From Lachnospiraceae bacterium UBA6403 (GTDB taxonomy: Bacteria > Bacillota > Clostridia > Lachnospirales > Lachnospiraceae): 31,455 nt of DNA. Position numbers and translations under genes: made by a program. Of this stretch, positions 27,426 to 31,455 are shown piece after piece (the stretch's first letter is position 1; each line of letters starts with the position of its first letter). The stretch is from contig DJPV01000008.1 of the NCBI GenBank assembly GCA_002437435.1, forward strand, positions 1-31,455, read 5' to 3'. The notes beneath the pieces were generated by a model. The model had not been told where the DNA came from and ran no database searches. It saw only the letters and a program-made list of their open reading frames with translations.

Positions 27426-29726
27426 TTATTTTAATACGGACATTCTCTTATATCGTTTATTTGAATAAAGAGCACTGTCTGCCTGACTTAACAGATCTTC
27501 AATCTTAATGTTCGGATTGCAGGAGAACTCGGAGACACCAACGCTCATTTCAATATAGTATGGTTTACTACAGCTGTCGTTTAATTCATTGGATAACTCC
27601 TGAATCCTTGATTGTACAGCCTTTGGAAAATCAGGATCATCAATAAAAGCAAAACATACGAATTCATCACCACCGATTCGGCCGACGATATCACTTGCCC
27701 GAAAACTTGTCATCAGGATGTTTGCAATATTCTTTAAAGCAAAATCTCCATCATTATGTCCAAATTTATCATTTACGATCTTTAAGCTGTCCATATCAGC
27801 AAACAACAGCATTGCTTTGCGACCATGATTGGCAGGCTTATTGATCAGATATTCAACCTTTTCCATCAATCCTCGTCTGTTATTCACTCCGGTCAGTTCG
27901 TCTGAAGTAGACAGGTGGTTTAACAGCTCGTTTTTTTCATGGATCTCATTTAAGGATATCACTAACTGTTCCTTTGTCTGGATCTGTTCTTTTAAAAGAG
28001 ACAGATATTTGAAAGAAGCTCCCAGATGAAGAGAAGTTGTATATATATGTCCAAAATGCTCAACGTCTGTATTGCAGACAAATAAACCGTGATGCTGTTC
28101 ATTTGTAAAAATCGGCATAATTACTGCTGTGAATCGGTTCTCGTAGCAGGTGTATTCATTGTCAAAGATATCGGCAGATGCAATCCTGCGAGCTTCTCCG
28201 GTTAATACAATTGTATGCTTTTGATTGTAGAATGCCTGAAGATACAGTGTATCCGGTGTCTTCCAGCTTCCATCTGACTGTATGGCAACTGGTTCGTCAT
28301 ATTCATACAGATAAGATGCAACAAATCCGAGGTCTTTTAATTTTGAGAGCATAGAAGAAAATGTCTTTGCAGTATCCGTTCCATATGTGAGGGTGTCTCT
28401 GGTAATATAGATTGAAGACCATGCACCAATTTTACTGTCATGTTCCTGCTGGTATAAAGATGTTGACAGAAACTGTGCAATTGCACTTGTAATATGCGAG
28501 TTCAATCTATAATATTCAGAACGTTTATCCGGCTCATTGATCAGTGTTGTAATGATACTGGAGAAACAGCGGAATGAATATGCAATATTCGTTACGGAGA
28601 AAAAACTTGTGACAGGAGATGCCATAAATGCCATCAGTTTGTCCACAATCGGTTCTTTAGGATATGGTTTTGCTTCCGGTAGAATAGCAATTTCAATTAT
28701 ATCTTTCCAGATGCTGTTGATCTGTTCGAGTACAGATTTACCGAAAAAGCTGTTTTGTATATCGCCTAAAATATAATTATCACAATATTTAAGAATGTCA
28801 GTTGCAGGAGAGAAAGAACTGATCGCCATATTGTCTATGTTTTCATGCAGACTACAGCCACAGGATAATCTCTTAACGAAGTGAGAATCCAATACAGAAG
28901 AACAGAACTCACCTGTTTTGATATCCTGAATTATTTTTCCAACTGCACGATAACCAAGTGCAGAAGTATTTGCGTTTACGGTTGTGAGCGGTGGAACCAT
29001 GGTTACAGATCCGGGAGAGTTGTCAAATCCAATCACACTGATATCAGAACCTATTCGGATATTACGGCTTTTCAGTTCCTGATATCCTCCAATCGCCATC
29101 TGATCATTTGAGAATACAATTGCGTCAGCATCAGGATTATTGTCAAGCAATTTCCCGACAATCTCACGGCTGTATTCAGAGTAATCACCGTATACGATCA
29201 TATCATCGGTAACAGGAATGTTGTGAGCCTTCATTGTTGTACGATATACATTTAATCGTTCCAGTGCATCTTCGTTAGTCTTTCTGCCGGCTACAAAACA
29301 GATATGCTTCCGTTTATGATGAATGATCAAATGCTCCAGCGCATCGCGAAGTCCGGCAGTGCTGTCTGCCTGCAAACATGGATAGCCTGCGACTTTAGAT
29401 TCCAGAGTGAGGATCGGGATATCTTTAAAGACTTTTAGAAATTCTTCAATGCTTTTTTGAGATATAAAAGATGCGATCGTACCAACTGATACGATCAGGG
29501 CATCCAGATTTTCTTTCTTTGCATAGTAAAAGACAGAGTTGTACTGATAATCATAAATTTCATTTTCAGGATCGTTAAATGAAGCATTTAAAAACATGCC
29601 TGGAAAGACGATAAGATTCACGTCCAGCTCTTTCGCTGCGTATTCGGCTCCTTTACATATTTCATTTGCATATTCATTGTCGAGATGACATATGAATAAT
29701 CCGATATTTAATCTATTATTTGTCAT
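27426..29726 (-). CDS. LacI-type substrate-binding/GGDEF diguanylate cyclase
   Basis: This protein has 766 residues. Residues 1-285 form a LacI/periplasmic-binding-protein-like sensor without the helix-turn-helix: LNIGLFICHLDNEYANEICK at the start, VFSNDQMAIGGYQEL, and DISVIGFDNSP. It has no signal peptide, so ligand sensing should be cytoplasmic. A CGC motif (SCGCSLHEN) follows, then a helical and probably GAF-like middle region (about 310-590). The C-terminal cyclase (about 600-766) has an intact GGDEF at 685-689 and the inhibitory RxxD site (RASD, 676-679) five residues before it, so it should make cyclic di-GMP and be product-inhibited. AGAGG lies 7 nt before the ATG. The gene is divergent from purM. 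Confidence 0.9.
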   Translation of the reverse strand: MTNNRLNIGLFICHLDNEYANEICKGAEYAAKELDVNLIVFPGMFLNASFNDPENEIYDYQYNSVFYYAKKENLDALIVSVGTIASFISQKSIEEFLKVFKDIPILTLESKVAGYPCLQADSTAGLRDALEHLIIHHKRKHICFVAGRKTNEDALERLNVYRTTMKAHNIPVTDDMIVYGDYSEYSREIVGKLLDNNPDADAIVFSNDQMAIGGYQELKSRNIRIGSDISVIGFDNSPGSVTMVPPLTTVNANTSALGYRAVGKIIQDIKTGEFCSSVLDSHFVKRLSCGCSLHENIDNMAISSFSPATDILKYCDNYILGDIQNSFFGKSVLEQINSIWKDIIEIAILPEAKPYPKEPIVDKLMAFMASPVTSFFSVTNIAYSFRCFSSIITTLINEPDKRSEYYRLNSHITSAIAQFLSTSLYQQEHDSKIGAWSSIYITRDTLTYGTDTAKTFSSMLSKLKDLGFVASYLYEYDEPVAIQSDGSWKTPDTLYLQAFYNQKHTIVLTGEARRIASADIFDNEYTCYENRFTAVIMPIFTNEQHHGLFVCNTDVEHFGHIYTTSLHLGASFKYLSLLKEQIQTKEQLVISLNEIHEKNELLNHLSTSDELTGVNNRRGLMEKVEYLINKPANHGRKAMLLFADMDSLKIVNDKFGHNDGDFALKNIANILMTSFRASDIVGRIGGDEFVCFAFIDDPDFPKAVQSRIQELSNELNDSCSKPYYIEMSVGVSEFSCNPNIKIEDLLSQADSALYSNKRYKRMSVLK

Positions 29727-29774
29727 AAAATTACCTCTTGTTAACGAAAAAACAGTTACTCTGCATATGCTATT

Positions 29775-29803
29775 ATTTTATCATAAACGGGAATCATTAT
29801 CAA
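29775..29803 (-). promoter_or_regulatory. Promoter of the LacI-type/GGDEF gene
   Basis: On the minus strand TTGATA (29803 to 29798) and TAAAAT (29780 to 29775) are spaced 17 bp, each matching five of six consensus bases, with a TG extended -10. It lies about 50 bp upstream of the start codon. Confidence 0.65.
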
Positions 29804-29851
29804 ATTATATTTGATATTTAAACGTTATTTTTCACCTTACTGGAAATACGC

Positions 29852-29907
29852 TTTGCATATGTGCAAAAATGTGCCAAATATAACTTTGTTTTGGCCTGCT
29901 ATATTTG
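29852..29907. promoter_or_regulatory. Cluster of dyad-symmetric candidate operator sites
   Basis: Three dyads sit between the two divergent promoters. TTTGCA-4-TGCAAA covers 29852-29867. GCCAAA (29873-29878) faces TTTGGC (29890-29895). CAAATATA (29875-29882) faces TATATTTG (29900-29907). The first is the size expected of a dimeric regulator's operator. None matches the Bacillus PurR box. All lie upstream of the purM -35. The symmetry is directly visible; any regulator is unknown. Confidence 0.4.
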
Positions 29908-29920
29908 TGAGAATGGCTTC

Positions 29921-29949
29921 TTTACAAACAGAAATTAATCCCGTATAAT
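29921..29949 (+). promoter_or_regulatory. Promoter of purM
   Basis: TTTACA (29921-29926) and a perfect TATAAT (29944-29949) are spaced 17 bp. The leader of about 55 nt contains a small dyad, GCAT-5-ATGC (29966-29978), then AGGAGG (29998-30003) 8 nt before the ATG. No purine riboswitch is evident. Confidence 0.75.
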
Positions 29950-30011
29950 TTATAAGAATCATTTGGCATGAAAAATGCACTTTATAATGGATAAAACAGG
30001 AGGATTTTACA

Positions 30012-31037
30012 ATGGATTACAAGAATGCCGGCGTTGATATTGAGGCAGGATATAAGTCAGTAGAACTTATGAAGAAGCACATCAAGACAACCATGAGACC
30101 AGAGGTATTAGGCGGTATCGGAGGTTTTGCTGGTGCGTTCAGTCTTGCAAAGATCAAAGAGATGAAAGAGCCTGTATTACTGTCTGGAACAGATGGATGC
30201 GGTACAAAAGTACAGCTTGCATATATCATGGATAAGCACGATACGATTGGAATTGATGCTGTGGCTATGTGCGTGAATGATATTGCATGTTCTGGTGGAG
30301 AACCTCTTTTCTTCCTGGATTATATAGCGTGTGGTAAGAACTATCCGGAAAAGATCGCTACAATTGTAAGTGGTGTTGCAGAAGGCTGTAACCAGTCCGG
30401 CGCAGCTTTAGTTGGCGGCGAGACAGCAGAGCATCCGGGACTTATGCCGGAAAATGAATATGACCTTGCAGGATTTGCTGTTGGCGTTGTAGAGAAGGAT
30501 GAACTTATCACAGGAGAGAATATTAAAGCTGGAGATACATTGATCGGTATCGCTTCAAGCGGTGTGCACAGCAATGGTTTCTCACTGGTCCGTAAAGTAT
30601 TTGAGATGACAAAGGAATCTCTGGATACATATTATGATGAACTTGGAACAACACTTGGCGAAGCGCTTCTTGCTCCGACAAGAATCTATGTAAAAGCATT
30701 AAAGGCAGTAAAGGATGCCGGTATTACGATTAAAGGCTGCAGTCATATCACAGGCGGAGGTTTCTATGAGAACATTCCGAGGATGCTTCCGGACGGAGTT
30801 TGTGCACAGGTAAAGAAGGATTCGTATGAAGTGCCGGCTATATTCAAACTCCTTGCAAAGAAGGGCGATATAGATGAGCATATGATGTACAATACATACA
30901 ACATGGGTGTTGGTATGTGCCTTGCAATAGATCACACAGATGCAGATAAGACAATAGCAGCTATAGAGAGTGCCGGAGACAAGGCATTTGTTCTCGGGAC
31001 AGTCGTAGCTGGTGAAAAGGGAGTAGATTTATGCTAA
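30012..31037 (+). CDS. purM: Phosphoribosylformylglycinamidine cyclo-ligase (AIR synthetase)
   Basis: PurM closes the imidazole ring of AIR using ATP, the fifth step of de novo purine synthesis. The 341-residue protein shows the expected AGVDIEAGYKSVELMK start, GGIGGFAGAFSL, LSGTDGCGTKVQLA, AVAMCVNDIACSGGEPLFFL, GGETAEHPGLMP, IASSGVHSNGFSL and HITGGGFYENIPRMLP. The gene has its own strong promoter and an AGGAGG ribosome binding site. Its last 7 bases overlap the purN start, so the two are translationally coupled. purE of the same pathway is about 10 kb upstream with unrelated genes between. Confidence 0.97.
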   Translation: MDYKNAGVDIEAGYKSVELMKKHIKTTMRPEVLGGIGGFAGAFSLAKIKEMKEPVLLSGTDGCGTKVQLAYIMDKHDTIGIDAVAMCVNDIACSGGEPLFFLDYIACGKNYPEKIATIVSGVAEGCNQSGAALVGGETAEHPGLMPENEYDLAGFAVGVVEKDELITGENIKAGDTLIGIASSGVHSNGFSLVRKVFEMTKESLDTYYDELGTTLGEALLAPTRIYVKALKAVKDAGITIKGCSHITGGGFYENIPRMLPDGVCAQVKKDSYEVPAIFKLLAKKGDIDEHMMYNTYNMGVGMCLAIDHTDADKTIAAIESAGDKAFVLGTVVAGEKGVDLC

Positions 31038-31455
31038 GAATAGCAGTTTTGGTTTCCGGTGGCGGTACAAACCTACAGGCGATCATTGATGCGATCGCAG
31101 CAGGAAAGATCACAGACACCGAGATCGCAGCAGTTATCAGTAATAATAAAAATGCCTATGCACTGGAACGTGCAAAACAGGCAGGTATAAAAGATATCGT
31201 AGTATCGCCAAAGGATTTTGAGACAAGAGAAGTATTTAACGAGAACCTGTTAAAGACGTTACAGGAAGTGAATCCGGATCTCATCGTGCTTGCGGGATAC
31301 CTTGTAGTTATTCCGGAGATTGTGATCGATGCATTCGAGAACCAGATCATTAACATCCATCCTTCTCTGATCCCTGCTTTTTGTGGCACAGGCTATTATG
31401 GACTCAAGGTTCATGAGGCGGCATTAAAAAGAGGAGTAAAAGTGGCAGGTGCTAC
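31031..31455 (+). CDS. purN: Phosphoribosylglycinamide formyltransferase (3' end outside the window)
   Basis: PurN formylates GAR with 10-formyl-tetrahydrofolate. The first 141 codons are present. The start MLRIAVLVSGGGTNLQAI includes the phosphate-binding SGGGTN. LAGYLVVIPE and INIHPSLIPAF hold the catalytic Asn and His region; the usual C-terminal Asp lies beyond the window edge. The sequence CGTGYYGLKVHEAAL after the HPS motif replaces the G-x-H variant of E. coli and is common in Clostridia. The ATG at 31031 overlaps the purM stop by 7 nt. The only ribosome binding site-like bases are GGGAG just upstream. Confidence 0.94.
   Translation, partial: MLRIAVLVSGGGTNLQAIIDAIAAGKITDTEIAAVISNNKNAYALERAKQAGIKDIVVSPKDFETREVFNENLLKTLQEVNPDLIVLAGYLVVIPEIVIDAFENQIINIHPSLIPAFCGTGYYGLKVHEAALKRGVKVAGA

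Noticed and set aside
29813..29832. A cre-like catabolite-control site around TTTAAACGTTATTT.
   Set aside because: It misses three of the fixed consensus bases (the second position and the final CA), so it is no better than chance in AT-rich DNA.

Overview
The window looks like chromosome of a low- to mid-GC Firmicute of the class Clostridia, most likely a gut Lachnospiraceae. The evidence is an addB-addA pair instead of recBCD, strong GGAGG-type ribosome binding sites, a DUF2520 (PanG-type) ketopantoate reductase beside panBC, a hybrid sensor kinase with Reg_prop repeats, and a substrate-binding/GGDEF fusion. No species is claimed. Nearly everything is housekeeping sequence. No rRNA, tRNA, CRISPR array, prophage or transposase was seen.

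Layout, left to right: (a) 1-1680, the 3' part of a type IA topoisomerase (topB-like), cut by the window edge. (b) 1743-2423, a left-handed beta-helix protein. (c) 2424-2969, a 546-bp gene-free stretch holding two diverged copies of a hairpin-forming repeat in opposite orientation. (d) 2970-3425 (minus), a small membrane-anchored protein with an FMN-bind-like domain, divergent from (e) addB-addA (3590-10731), the double-strand-break repair helicase-nuclease. (f) After a hairpin and a good promoter at 10823-10851, a compact operon: ABC ATPase, ABC permease, M18 aminopeptidase and a 1,400-residue hybrid sensor kinase, followed by purE (19024-19512) and a strong terminator. (g) 19729-27269, a second tightly packed series: panG, panB, panC, coaBC (pantothenate to 4'-phosphopantetheine), a VanZ-like protein, a small membrane protein, an HD-domain phosphohydrolase and an M29-type aminopeptidase with a long N-terminal extension, closed by a long-stem bidirectional terminator at 27301-27370. 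(h) 27426-29726 (minus), a LacI-type ligand-binding/GGDEF diguanylate cyclase. It is divergent from (i) purM and the start of purN (30012 to the end), which have a near-consensus promoter.

Functionally, PanG, PanB, PanC and CoaBC make a nearly complete path to coenzyme A; panD is not in the window. purE, purM and purN serve de novo purine synthesis, with purE about 10 kb from purMN. The less ordinary items are the inverted hairpin repeat whose arms keep base pairing with different sequences, the hybrid kinase whose ATP-binding motifs look degraded while its phosphotransfer residues are intact, the extended M29 peptidase coupled to an HD phosphohydrolase, and the dyad-rich region between the GGDEF gene and purM. 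I saw no convincing wholly new multi-gene system; the repeat element is the strongest unexplained signal.
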